Positions 36,230 through 47,142 of a DNA stretch of 64,000 nucleotides are shown one piece after another. Made by a program: the position numbers and the translations under genes. The DNA lies in NCBI GenBank assembly GCA_034440615.1, contig JAOTOM010004020.1:62001-126000 (forward strand), written 5' to 3'. Position 1 is the first letter of the stretch. Every line of letters starts with the position of its first letter. Source of the stretch: Ashinkailepas kermadecensis (Eukaryota; Arthropoda; Thecostraca; Neolepadidae). The notes under the pieces were generated by a model. The model saw only the letters and a list, made by a program, of their open reading frames with translations. It did not search any database and was not told the DNA's origin.

Positions 36230-36612
36230 TAGCGATTTCCGAAACTTTTGGCGCGGCAATTAATGACTGAATTTGAAGGCCGTTTCTATTTCAAACTAAC
36301 ATGGAATGCATCCGACTAGTTTACTGCCAATGCATGTGTGTTTCTAAATTCCATACTGTTGGGGATTGAGACGTTCGATACTTGATCTGTTGATGTGCAT
36401 TTTACTATCCTTCCATAAAATTTTGGCGCGGCACTTTAGGTTTGTTGGCAACACCCGGCGACATTTTGCGCTCCAACTGGAGATCTTTTGCTACAGCAGC
36501 CACAATAAACGTGCATGGCTAGAAAAACCCATGCTACAGACAGATAGGATGGCTTATTACCTGTTTGCTGATGTACATTTCACTACCTTTTTGAAAATCT
36601 TGGCGCGGCATT
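36230..36612 (+). repeat. Diverged about 176-bp repeat carrying TTTTGGCGCGG
   Basis: TTTTGGCGCGG at 36246 and 36421, and CTTGGCGCGG at 36599, spaced about 175-177 bp. The sequence before the second and third sites is clearly related (GATGTGCATTTTACTA versus GATGTACATTTCACTA). The motif resembles an E2F site (TTTGGCGC). Confidence 0.6.
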
Positions 36613-36676
36613 TTGCGTGTATTTCCTATGTCCTCATTAGCATTGCGCTGTCACGTGACGCAGACGACCAGCCACC

Positions 36677-39004
36677 AGTCACGTGGTTATGGCCACGTGG
36701 TCATGGTCACGTGGTTATGATCGCGTGGTTATAGCCACGTGGTTATGGTCACGTGGTTATAGTCACGTGGTTATAGCCACATGGTTATGGTCGCGTGGCT
36801 ATGGTCACGTGGTTATGGTCACGTGGTTATGGTCACGTGGTTATAGTCACGTGGTTATAGTCACGTGGTTATGGTCACGTGGTTATGATCGCGTGGTTAT
36901 GGTTATGGTCACGTGGTTATGGTCACGTGGCCATGGTCACGAAGTCATGGCCACGTGGCTATGGACACGTGGCTAGGGACACGTGGTTATGGTCACGTGG
37001 TTATGGTCACGTGGTTATGGTCCCGCGATTATGGTCACGTGGTTATGGTCGCGTGGTTATTGTCACGTGTATATAGACACGTGGTTATAGCCACGTGATT
37101 ATGGTCACGTGGTTATAGTCACGTGGTTATAGCCACGTGGTTATGGTCACGTGGTTATGGTCACGTGGTTATGGTCAGTGGTTATGGTCACGTGGTTATA
37201 GTCACGTGGTTATAGTCATGTGGTTATGGTCACGTGGTTATGATCACGTGGTTATGGTTATGGTCACGTGGTTATGGTCACGTGGTTATGGTCACGTGGT
37301 TATGGTGACGTGGCCATGGTCACGTGGTCATGGCCACGTGGATATGGACACGTGGCTATGGACACGTGGTTACAGTCACGTGGTTATGGTCACGTGGTTA
37401 TGGTCACGTGGTTATGGTCACGTGGTTATGGTCCCGCGGTTATGGTCACGTGGTTATGGTCGCGTGGTTATGGTCACGTGGTTATTGTCACGTGGATATA
37501 GACACGTGGTAATGACCACGTGGTTATGGTCACGTGGTTATGGTCACGTGGTTATGGCCCCGCGGTTCTGGTCACGTGGTTATGGTCGCGTGGTTATTGT
37601 CACGTGGTTATGCTCACGTGGTTATTGTCACGTGGATATAGACACGTGGTTATAGCCACGTGGTTATGGTTACGTGGTTATAGTCACGTGGTTATAGCCA
37701 CGTGGTTATGGTCACGTGGTTATGGTCAGTGGCTATGTTCACGTCGTTATAGTCACGTGGTTATAGTCACGTGGTTATGGTCACGTGGTTATGATCATGT
37801 GGTTATGGTTATGGTCACGTGGTTATGGTCACGTGGTTATGGTGACGTGGCCATGGTCACGTGGTCATGGCCACGTGGTTATGGACACGTGGCTATGGAC
37901 ACGTGGTTACGGTCACGTGGTTATGGTCACGTGGTTATGGTCCCGCGGTTATGGTCACGTGGTTATGGTCGCGTGGTTATTGTCACGTGGTTATGGTCAC
38001 GTGGTTATTGTCACGTGAATATAGACACGTGGTTATGACCACGTGGTTATGGTCACGTGGTTATGGTCACGTGGTTATGGTCACGTGGTTATGGTCACGT
38101 GGCTATGGTCACGTGGTTATGTCCCCGCGGTTATGGTCACATGGTTATGGTCGCGTGGTTATTGTCACGTGGTTATGGTCACGTGGTTATTGTCACGTGG
38201 ATATAGACACGTGGTTATAGCCACGTGGTTATGGTCACGTGGTTATAGTCACGTGGTTATAGCCACGTGGTTATGGTCACGTGGTTATGGTCACGTGGTT
38301 ATGGTCAGTGGTTATGGTCACGCGGTTATAGTCACGTGGGTGTAGTCACGTGGTTATGATCACGTGATTATGGTTATGGTCACGTGGTTATGGTCACATG
38401 GTTATGGTGACGTGGCCATGGTCACGTGGTCATGGACACGTGGTTATGGACACGTGGCTATGGACACGTGGTTACGGTCACGTGGTTATGGTCACGTGGC
38501 TATGGTCACGTGGTTATGGTCACGTGGTTATGGTCACGTGGTTATGGTCCCGTGGTTATGGTCACGTGGTTATGGTCGCGTGGTTATTGTCACGTGGTTA
38601 TTGTCATGTGGATATAGACACGTGGTTATGATCACGTGGTTATGGTCACGTGGTTATGGTCACGTGGTTATGGTCACGTGGTTATGGTCACGTGGTTATG
38701 GTCACGTGGTTATGGTCACGTGGTTATGGTCACGTGGTTATGGTCACGTGGTTATGGTCACGTGGTTATGGTCACGTGGTTATGGTCACGTGGTTATGGT
38801 CACGTGGTTATGGTACGTGGTTATGGTACGTGGTTATGGTCACGTGGTTATGGTCACTGGTTATGGACGTGGTTATGGTCACGTGGTTATGGTCATGTGG
38901 TTATGGTCACGTGGTTATGGTCACGTGGTTATGGTCACGTGGTTATGGTCACGTGGTTATGGTCACGTGGTTATGGTCATGTGGTTATGGTCACGTGGTT
39001 ATGC
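36677..39004 (+). repeat. 14-bp minisatellite with an E-box in nearly every unit
   Basis: About 165 units of GTCACGTGGTTATG. Most contain CACGTG, the palindromic E-box bound by USF/MYC/MITF-type bHLH proteins. Variants include GTCGCGTGG, GTCCCGCGG and GTCATGTGG. A characteristic block (GTGACGTGGCCATGGTCACG, then GGACACGTGGCTATGGACAC) recurs near 36925, 37307, 37842 and 38406, showing a higher-order layer. From about 38636 to the end the units are nearly pure, as if freshly expanded. Valine/tryptophan/glycine-rich frames are artefacts because three units are 14 codons. Confidence 0.97.
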
Positions 39005-40245
39005 GTCATGCCTTGCGGCCCGCGTGCCCTGAGGCCGGGCCACTGCGTTGCTGGCGTTAGTCCGATGGAGGGTGCCGCGCCGAACGGCTGCATGTGGCGT
39101 AAACTGATCGGGAAAGCTGTGGCGAAGCAAACCGGACGGCAACACGGCGTAGTGCCTATGCTAATTCGATAATTACGTGCTTAAGTCCCATAGCGCATTT
39201 AAGTCTAAGATAAGTGCATCACACCAGGCAGATGAGCTTCATCCACAAATTTCGGCCAATTTTGGCTGAAGTGGACTGCTAGTCTTCATTGTCCGTATGG
39301 CGAATTCGAGTGCAATATTTCTGCAATTGAACTCCTCTTCGGCGTATTGAACGCTTATCCGAAAGTTGAATGCACTGTGTCGGATTGCCGAAATGATTTT
39401 TACTTACTTTTGAAATTCATACATTTGCGCGACAATTGGAAATCATAAAATGCATGTCATTGCCAGCTACCAGGAGAGTGTAGTTGCAGTCGGTCGATAA
39501 ATTTCCTGTCGCGATGTGGTGCTCGACCCTGTGCCCGCAGCAGGAGAACGCCAGCCCTTCAGCCCGTCTCTGGACCCAGCTCGCCCGGCGCCCCCTAAGG
39601 TGCTCTATCCTGGTGCAATTGTTCTGCAATCTTCCATTTGCGAGTACGTGGTCAAACTCCGCCCCATTCCGCGTCACATAATTTGCGCGGCCTGCCGAGT
39701 GGACAGGCGATATAAAACGTGAGCCCAATGGGGCCGGTTTACTCAAGCGTTACCTGTGAAGTCAAGGGTCACTTCAAAGTGGAATATAAATTTGGCGAAA
39801 TGCGGTTATCCACTGGAGGAGTTCAAGTTTGTTCAGGCCAAAAGAGGGGTGTAATGGGGAGAAAGAGAGAAGTTGACCGCATGTTACCCGAATCTTCCAA
39901 AACCAGAATAGCTCAATAGCGAGTTCTCGCCTGAACCAAACCACCTGACTATCAATAGGACGTCAACACGAAGCACAGACGGCATTTCTCACATCTTCTC
40001 TTACAGATTGGCTATGCCCACTCAGTTAATGATTGCTTTGAAGTGCCAGATCCGGAATTTGGTCAGGGGAGCGCAGTTTTCGTCAGCACTCATTCAGGGA
40101 CTATGAAGCGTGTCTTACCCTAGCTGAGACCCAGGGGCAGTATGGCCATCTAATGACAGGGAAACAGCAGTCCTGAAATTGCCCCTTTTCACGTAACTTA
40201 CAGCGGGTTTTTCGCTCTCACCACAGCCATCACTGCACATTGAGC
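39005..40245. other. No gene confidently seen
   Basis: Single-copy DNA. A 109-codon minus frame (39417-39746) overlaps plus frames and is not recognised. Confidence 0.35.
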
Positions 40246-40282
40246 CGCGATGGCGGATGGCGGATGGCGGATGGCGGATGCC
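40246..40282 (+). repeat. 7-bp repeat (GGATGGC)
   Basis: Four to five copies of GGCGGAT. Confidence 0.88.
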
Positions 40283-40344
40283 CACCAACACCAGCTTCAT
40301 GACTGGTATGAATGAATGCTAGGACGTTCCCAACAGCACTTCTT

Positions 40345-40369
40345 ATGGTTTGTTGGTTGGTTGTTTGGG
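40345..40369 (-). mobile_element. Possible retroposon tail (AACC)n
   Basis: On the minus strand CCCGTAAGCCCAAACAACC runs into AACC repeats. It matches the tails at 21532 and 30691. It may be the 3' end of a SINE/LINE lying to its right (40370-40580), where a 19-bp GCCCCATCAGGTTGGACAC is repeated at 40521 and 40553. Confidence 0.35.
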
Positions 40370-40674
40370 CTTACGGGCGCATGACTGCGTTGGTCTACAG
40401 CCCAGCACTTCTTATGGACAACACGATGATGAGCAAGCACGGTTTCGGAGCCAAGGATCGTGGGATGGAACCGCACAGCGTTGAGAGCATAGGTGGCGCC
40501 GAACTCCACGGGTGAAGCTGCCCCATCAGGTTGGACACTCAGCATTTAACAGCGCCCCATCAGGTTGGACACGAACAGCTCAGCATTTTACAGCTAGGGA
40601 CGGCCTGAGCGAGCTTTCGTCTGCCGGCCATTGTGCCATGTCAATCTTCTCCTGTTCATTGGCTTCTCACCATC

Positions 40675-40992
40675 AGCACCTGATGTGATGCGTCACCACC
40701 ACCATCACCACCTGATGTGGTGCGACACCACGACCATCACCACTTGGTGTGATGCATTACCACCACCATCACCACCACCATCACCACTTGATGTGGTGCG
40801 TCACCACCACCATCACCACTTGATGTGATGCGCCACCACCACCGTCACAACCTGATGTGATGCGTCACCACCACCATCACAACCTGATGTGGTGCGTCAC
40901 CACCACCATCACCACCTGATGTGGTGCGTCACCACCACCATCACCACCTGATGTGGTGCGTCACCACCACCATCACAACCTGATGCGGTGCG
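40675..40992 (+). repeat. 32-bp minisatellite with hairpin in each unit
   Basis: About nine units of ACCACCACCATCACCACCTG plus ATGTGGTGCGTC. Each unit contains CACCAC, loop CTGAT, GTGGTG, so each can fold. A few units have AACC in place of CACC, which weakens the stem. Confidence 0.93.
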
Positions 40993-42494
40993 GACCAACA
41001 CTCCGTGTAGGAGCGCGCCACTAACGGTGTAGTCGCCGATTTCCCAGGCGTACATTAGTATCACGTGGCTCAGCCATCAGATGTCATCGTGCGCGGCTGA
41101 AAGTCCCCGCCGAACAAAAGAGCGTGGCGACGCGAATTGCCTGCTCACAAGTGGGCCGCCGTCGGCCGTGTAATTTTGGTCGGCCCCGGCGATGGTGTGA
41201 GCGTGGGGTCAGGAGGTCATGCAGCCCGGGGCAGACGGTTGTGACGGGATATCGCGGCGCCGTCTGATGCTGGGCCGACTGGGCCGGGCGGTCAGCGGGC
41301 GGATTAGCGAGGAGGCCGACACGGCAGCTCTACCTGTCCGTAACGGATTGCCTGTTTGACGGGCAGAAGCCATGCTTTTTATCGATTTCTTTCGTTATTG
41401 ATTTCTTCACTTACTGGATGTTTCGCGAATTGGCACAGACAAACGCGAAATGGCACAGTTGCAGGCGAAGTGAATTGTTCAGGTGGCAACAGCAAGGCAT
41501 TGTAAATTATTTATGGAACACCTACATAAATGCTCTCAGTGGTACATTCAATATAAAGAACATGCTCAAACAAGCGTACACAAGTAGGAAAGCAGCGCAT
41601 TAGAGCAGTCCTATAGTATTCCACGTCGGTCCGCAAACTAGCGTGCAACACGTATAAGTAGGGAGCAGAAAAGTCAAAGGGCTGCACGAGAGAAATTCGC
41701 TGCCCAACACAGGTAGAGACAGAAGCAGAGGTGTCCCACACGGTTCACGCCCGTTCACGTAGAGCTCGCCAGAGATCGGTGTCTCATTATCATCTGGGAA
41801 TACAATATCTCCTTCCGACCGCAAGAGGTCAAGGATTATTTCCCAGAAGTCAAGAGTAGATAATTACGAGACCCAATTATAAGACTACCAAAGCAAGTCT
41901 TAGCATCCTCAGCATAGCTGATTGTTAGATGGCATGTTCACAAGAGTAACGCAAACCCACAGATAACGACAGGGAACTTTCATTTAGAATGTACAAACTT
42001 TAATCAGTTCTTGTTTCGGCGGTCGTGTTGAAGTGCGCTCAGATTTAGTCGGGTGTGCGGTTGATCATTCATACCTGTCCAAAGGACGCCCATGTGTGGC
42101 GTGATCTGAATCATAAGACACACTGAGACACTGGCAGATACGGAGAGAGGCACATTCCGGCTGTGATCTCTTCCCGCAGCCAACCGAGGTGGACAAAAGC
42201 TGCTGAGTTTCTCGAAAGCCGCACACCTAGGAAAGAAGAAGAGAGAAGACGAAGAAGAAAACCAGAAGGGAAACATTCAACGGAATGTTTCTTTTTATCG
42301 CTTCACGAAGTTCACACGGCAGGTGTCGACACCTGAGAGCCGGCGCACTTCCGGCCACCTGCGGCCACCTGCTCCCGACCTCAGCCACCACTCTCACCCC
42401 AGCGGGCTTTGGCCGCCTGTAAGGTAAGTGGCGGGATCCGTCAGTGCGCTGGGAGAACAGCCTAACTTATTGCGATGCGGACATCACGAGCGTG
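40993..42494. other. Long gene-free stretch
   Basis: CpG-rich at 41000-41340, then AT-richer. A purine-rich run (GAAGAAGAGAGAAGACGAAG) lies near 42236. Nothing recognised. Confidence 0.4.
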
Positions 42495-42659
42495 GCGGTT
42501 GTTGATTGCACGACGCGTCGACTGCTGTGTCGCGTGGCGTCGCCAGCGTCTCACGCCGACTGATCGCGGACGAAAAGCAGCCGTGGGTGGGACTCGAACC
42601 CACCACCTTTCGATTGGAAGACTGACGACTTACTCTAGACTACTCTAGACTACGTACCC
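42495..42659 (-). mobile_element. tRNA-derived SINE, copy 2
   Basis: On the minus strand the head contains a perfect B box GGTTCGAGTCC (42590-42600) in a full T arm. The A-box area is disturbed by a 10-bp duplication (TAGTCTAGAG twice). The body has CCGCGATCAGTCGGCGTGAG, GCTGGCGACGC and CAGCAGTCGACGCG, aligned with copy 1 at 8.8 kb, and an AATCAACAACC tail. Not a working tRNA: the acceptor stem does not pair. Confidence 0.7.
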
Positions 42660-43164
42660 AATGCACCTGCTTGTCTGCGGATCTCCGCAACCATGAGTGC
42701 AGACGGTAGCATGGTGGGTATTGTGTCACCATCACCAACGTTTGGTGCTGCTACACGAACTTGCTCTCGATTTGGAGTACTTTGCATGCCATGCAGCATT
42801 GCTTTTCCCTTCCTTCGCACGAGCAGACTTAATTTTCCATGCTTCGTTTGTTGAAATTCTCCCAAAGATAGGCTAAATTCCAGCCGAAAGCATGTATGCG
42901 TTTGTAGAAGGAAGTACGTGATCGACGAAGTTCGACGATGGTCAAGTAGCGCATAGCAATCCATACATCATGTGGCTTATATCCTGCCCGCCGGTTGGTT
43001 TTGCTTCGAGGTTAACACTGACAAAGCACGTGATTAATTATGTCTGTTTCTGGCATCGTTGAGTGCACATCAATCAAATAAATTGCCGCAAGAGTCAAGC
43101 GGTCGAACCTGCCATTCGCCATTCCAGAGGTGAATGTGCCTCGAACTGAAACCGAGACAACTGG
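42660..43164. other. No gene seen
   Basis: Single-copy sequence. A 104-codon minus frame is unrecognised. Confidence 0.35.
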
Positions 43165-43646
43165 TGCCAGCCCGCTACATATCTGATAACCCGCTAACAA
43201 TTTGATTACCCGCTACCCGTCTCATAATCCACTATCCATCCGATATCCAGCTACCCGTATGTGAACCTGCTACCAATCTGATAAACAGATTCCCACCTGA
43301 TAATCTGTTATCCAGCTGATAGCCATCTACCAATCGGATAACACGCTATCAGTCTGATATTCCGCTACACATATGTGAACCCGCTACCAATGTGATAACC
43401 AGATACCCATCCGATAACCCACTGTTAATCTGATAACTCTCTGTCAATCTGACAACCCGTTACCTATTTGATATATCGCTACCCGTCTGATAACTCCCGG
43501 TCCATTTCATATCCCGCTACCCATATGCGAACCTGCTACCAATCTGATAACCAGATACCCATCTGATAAACCGCTATCCAGCTGATAACTCTCTATCAAT
43601 TGGATAGTTCGCTACCCATATTTAAACCCGCTACCCATCTGATAGT
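43165..43646 (+). repeat. About 18-bp diverged minisatellite (GCTACCCATCTGATAACC)
   Basis: About 26 units alternating CTACCAATCTGATAACC and CTACCCATATGTGAACC. Heavily mutated, one of the oldest arrays in the window. Confidence 0.85.
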
Positions 43647-43756
43647 GATGATCAGAGCACTAGTCCAATCTCCAATGCTGGTGCATTAATTTGTGGTGCC
43701 AGATGATCAGAGCACTTATTCAATCTCCAATGCTGGTGCATTAATTTGTGGTGCCA
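43647..43756 (+). repeat. 55-bp tandem duplication
   Basis: GATGATCAGAGCACTAGTCC and the following 35 bases occur at 43647 and 43702, with three differences. Confidence 0.93.
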
Positions 43757-44228
43757 GATTCTGCACTTCCAATAGTCGTGAATAAGTGACACTTGCCTAT
43801 CGCCCACTGCCTACCTATGGCGTAGCTATTATCTGGTGTCTAGTGGCAAGCCTATTGTTTTGCATTGCCTACCAGGCAGTTGTTTTATGGAAACTATTGC
43901 GTGGGCACACCACGTTCATTTAATACAATTCAGGCTTAATAATGGTATCGGAATATGTTACTTCTTTTCATGTCAAACCATGGATGGACAGCAGCTCAAG
44001 TAATCTGCCATTCCAGACTTCTGAACAAGTAGTGACATGCACAACCGAGATCGTGGACTGAAAATGTTTATTTCTTGTGGAACAATTTCAATTTCTTGAG
44101 CTCTTCGGAAAAGCGGAGGCTTCGTCTTAGAGCACAGACCCATGTATGTGTACGCCAAATGTTAAACCAACACCTCAAACAACGTCCGAGTTATGGCCCT
44201 CCAAGGTGACGAATTGTCGGCGCGGGGG
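43757..44228. other. No gene seen
   Basis: Single-copy sequence. Confidence 0.4.
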
Positions 44229-44513
44229 ATGACGGTGGCGGCGACGGTGGCGGTGGCGGCGATGGTGGCGGTGGCGGTGATGGTGGCGGAGGTGGTGGCG
44301 GTGGCGGTGGCGGTGGCGGTGGCGGTGGCGGTGGCGGTGGCGGTGGCGGTGGCGGGGCGGTGGCGGTGGCGGTGGCGGTGATGTTGGCGGTGGCGGTGGC
44401 GGTGGCGGTGGCGGTGGCGGTGGCGCAGGCGGAGGCGGTGGCGGTGGCGGTGATGTTGGCAGTGGCGTTGGCGGTGGCGGTGGCGGTGGCGGTGGCAGAG
44501 GCGGTCGCCCGCT
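44229..44513 (+). repeat. (GGTGGC)n hexanucleotide repeat
   Basis: GGTGGC hexamers with interruptions (GATGGT, GATGTT, GCAGGC). Valine/alanine- and proline-rich frames are artefacts. The G-pair spacing allows two-quartet G-quadruplexes. Confidence 0.96.
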
Positions 44514-44609
44514 CATGCTGCCAATGGCGGTTGAGCAGCAATTAACGGAATTTGGGGGCCAGTGTAGCACAGGTCCGCCGAGCGTCTGCCGACAAACATC
44601 GGAAGTGCG

Positions 44610-44690
44610 TGGATGCGATCCACCTGTAGGGATCCCTACAGATCCCTACAGCGCGTGGATGCGATCCCCCTGTAGGGAGATCCCCGACGT
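44610..44690 (+). repeat. Duplicated GCGTGGATGCGATCC block with palindrome
   Basis: GCGTGGATGCGATCC at 44607 and 44652, each followed by CCTGTAGGGA. The first copy contains the perfect 16-bp palindrome TGTAGGGATCCCTACA (44625-44640). Confidence 0.85.
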
Positions 44691-44720
44691 CGCTCGCGTC
44701 CGAATGTGGCTCATGGTGGG

Positions 44721-44748
44721 AGCCGAGTGGTCACGTGACCACTCGGCT
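44721..44748. repeat. Perfect 28-bp palindrome centred on CACGTG
   Basis: AGCCGAGTGGTCAC followed directly by its exact complement GTGACCACTCGGCT, with no loop. The centre is the E-box CACGTG. Confidence 0.9.
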
Positions 44749-45457
44749 ACACATGCCACCGTTCATTCGTTGTGTCTTAGCTATGCATAAATAGCATTGC
44801 ACATTTTGTGCTGGCAATGAAATAACAACCACCTTCAAGATGTCTGATAGGTACGATGCTTTTCAGCTACACTTGTTTTTTAGCCTTTTGATTGAGCAGG
44901 TATGTTTTGTTTGCTGTTTGTTGTTTGACATGCATAGTTTGTTCTTTGTGTGGTCTTTCCATTGATCGGCAATGTATGCGCATCACGGGGCTGAAAATAT
45001 ACGAAAATATACCTAATATATGAAAATATACATCAACAAGAGAGCCGCAGTATGGGAGGAGACACATTGTGATAATTGCATACTCCATTATTCCCCTCCC
45101 CGCCACAACCATCTCGCAGAGTTTAACGTCACACCTATAGACGTTGTATGGACAGATCACGTGACACTTGCTTGGTACTCAACCTCGCCTCCCCCCCATC
45201 CAAGCTCCGTATACTCACATACCCTCCTTTTATTGGCGGCGGCGTCAATGCACACACGAGTAATCCCAGTGTAATTGCAGCCATAAAAACAACCGTCAGT
45301 GAGTTATCTCGCAATGAAGAGATCAGCGCCGGCCGGCCACCTGTCGGCGAATCGCGGCACTAAACACCCCGTCGGCAGGCCACCCGCCCCGCCCCGCCGG
45401 CCGGCCCGGCGCCGACCGCCGCAGGCAGATGAAGACGTGCACACCTGCGGGCGGGCG
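44749..45457. other. No gene seen
   Basis: Single-copy, AT-rich until about 45310, then GC-rich. A triplicate GAAAATATAC motif lies near 44993-45030. Confidence 0.4.
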
Positions 45458-46266
45458 TTAACACGCGCCCTGGAGGGCCTCTGAAAATTACGCGCACTGG
45501 AGGAGGGGCGGATTCCGCACCCTCCCCCCGTAGGATATCGGCTCCTATTAAAGCTGGAGTAACGAAATTCGCAGGGTGGATGGATACGGTAGTGAATTAT
45601 ATTGTGTGAAAATTGAATGACCTTAGGTCAATATCTTCAAGGTCAAATGAGGTCACATATGTCAAAAATGTATTGTTTTGCGTTGCTTGGCTTGTCATTG
45701 CTATGCATCGCTGTGATTGTGTTTAAATGCTCCAAAATGGGCATCAATGATGTTTTGGACATTACTAATGATGCAATACAGGTGCTGGACCCGGCATTTG
45801 ACCTCAGGTCACCTATATAGCAGCACTTTATCAAGTCAGTTACCTGTTCTAGTTACCGGAACCGGCCCGCCCGCCCGACTGCTCCGTCGGGCAGCTCGGC
45901 GCAATCGGCTTCGCGAAAGAATGGAGAGAAGTACATGAATAAAGTATGGAAACGCTTAGGTACACAATGGCAAACAGTAGTTTTCAGAATATATAGGGAG
46001 TAACATGCAAAGCGACATCAATCGCATGACAGTCCTTTGCATTTATGACAACATTCCAGTTGACCAAGTTTGGTTCCATTAACCTGTCATGAACTTGACC
46101 TGACTTGACCTCGGTGAACTAACATGACCTTGCAACTATATAGGATAACAATATACATCAAACAAGTCGCTAGTGTTGCCGAGAACACTGCCCTTTTGCC
46201 AATATACGGGAAGCCTATCAGCGCCGATTTGATCAGCACCAGAAACCCCTCCAGTGCGCGTGTTAA
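45458..46266 (+). mobile_element. TTAA-flanked miniature element A (piggyBac-like)
   Basis: Bounded by TTAA at 45458-45461 and 46263-46266. Ends are inverted repeats: TTAACACGCGCCCTGGAGGG on the left, and TTAACACGCGCACTGGAGGG read inward from the right. TTAA target duplication is the hallmark of piggyBac-type elements. A second copy of the end motif (CGCGCACTGGAGG) lies about 30 bp inside the left end. No transposase ORF, so it is non-autonomous (about 0.8 kb). It is the reverse complement of most of element B but lacks about 0.2 kb near one end. Confidence 0.7.
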
Positions 46267-47140
46267 CACGCGTACTGGAGGGGGGCGAAATCCGCCCACC
46301 CCGCCGGTTTTTCGTACATAACTCCAAACTTTACCGGTCGATATACGCAATTTTTTTGCGTACCTACTTAGAAATGACCGGCGCGTTGTTTAAAGCAAGA
46401 AAATGGAACTGGGCGAAGAAACAAATTTCGAGTTAGGGGCCGTTAAAATCAAACATTTCGTAGCGCCAGACCACAAAATCGGCGCTGATGCGCTTCCCGT
46501 ATATTGGCAAAAGGGAAGTGTTCTTGGCAACACTAGCGACTTGTTTGATGTATATTGTTATGCTATATAGTTTCAAGGTCATGTTAGTTCACCGAGGTCA
46601 AGTCAGGTCAAGTTCATGACAGGTTAATGGAACCAAACTTGGTCAACTGGAATGCTGTCATAAATGAAAATGACTGTCATGCGATTGATGTCGCTTTGCA
46701 TATTACTCCCTACACATCCTGAAAACTACTGTTTGTCATTGTGTACCTAAGCGTTTCCATATTTTATTCATGTACTTCACTGCTTTCTTCGCGAAGCCGA
46801 TTGCGCCGAGCTGCCCGACGGAGCAGTCGGGCGGGCGGCCCGGTACCGGTAACTGGAACAGGTAACTGACCTGATAAAGTGCTGCTATATAGGTGACCTG
46901 AGGTCAAATGCCGGTTCTAGCATCTGTATTGCATCATTATTAATGTCCAAAACATCATTGATGCCCATTTTGGAGCATTTAAACACAATCATAGCGATCC
47001 ATAACAATGACAAGCCAAGCCACGCAAAACATGAAAATGTTACTCCAGCTTCAATAGGAGCCGAGATCTTAGGAGGGGGCGGAATCCGCCCCCTCCTCCA
47101 GTGCGCGTAATTTTCAGAGGCCCTCCAGGGCGCGTGTTAA
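46263..47140 (-). mobile_element. TTAA-flanked miniature element B (piggyBac-like), inverted
   Basis: Starts at the TTAA shared with element A (46263-46266) and ends at TTAA 47137-47140. Terminal inverted repeats are TTAACACGCGTACTGGAGGG (left) and TTAACACGCGCCCTGGAGGG (right, read inward). From about 46475 to 47140 it is the near-perfect reverse complement of 45458-46230. The first about 200 bp (46267-46470) have no counterpart in A. No transposase is encoded. A and B together form a foldback of roughly 700-bp arms. Confidence 0.7.
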
Positions 47141-47142
47141 GC

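Noticed and set aside
36677..39172. Valine/tryptophan/glycine-rich proteins
   Set aside because: Direct translation of the 14-bp E-box satellite. Three units are 14 codons.
44175..44570. Proline/histidine-rich protein on the minus strand
   Set aside because: Translation of the GGTGGC hexamer tract in two phases.
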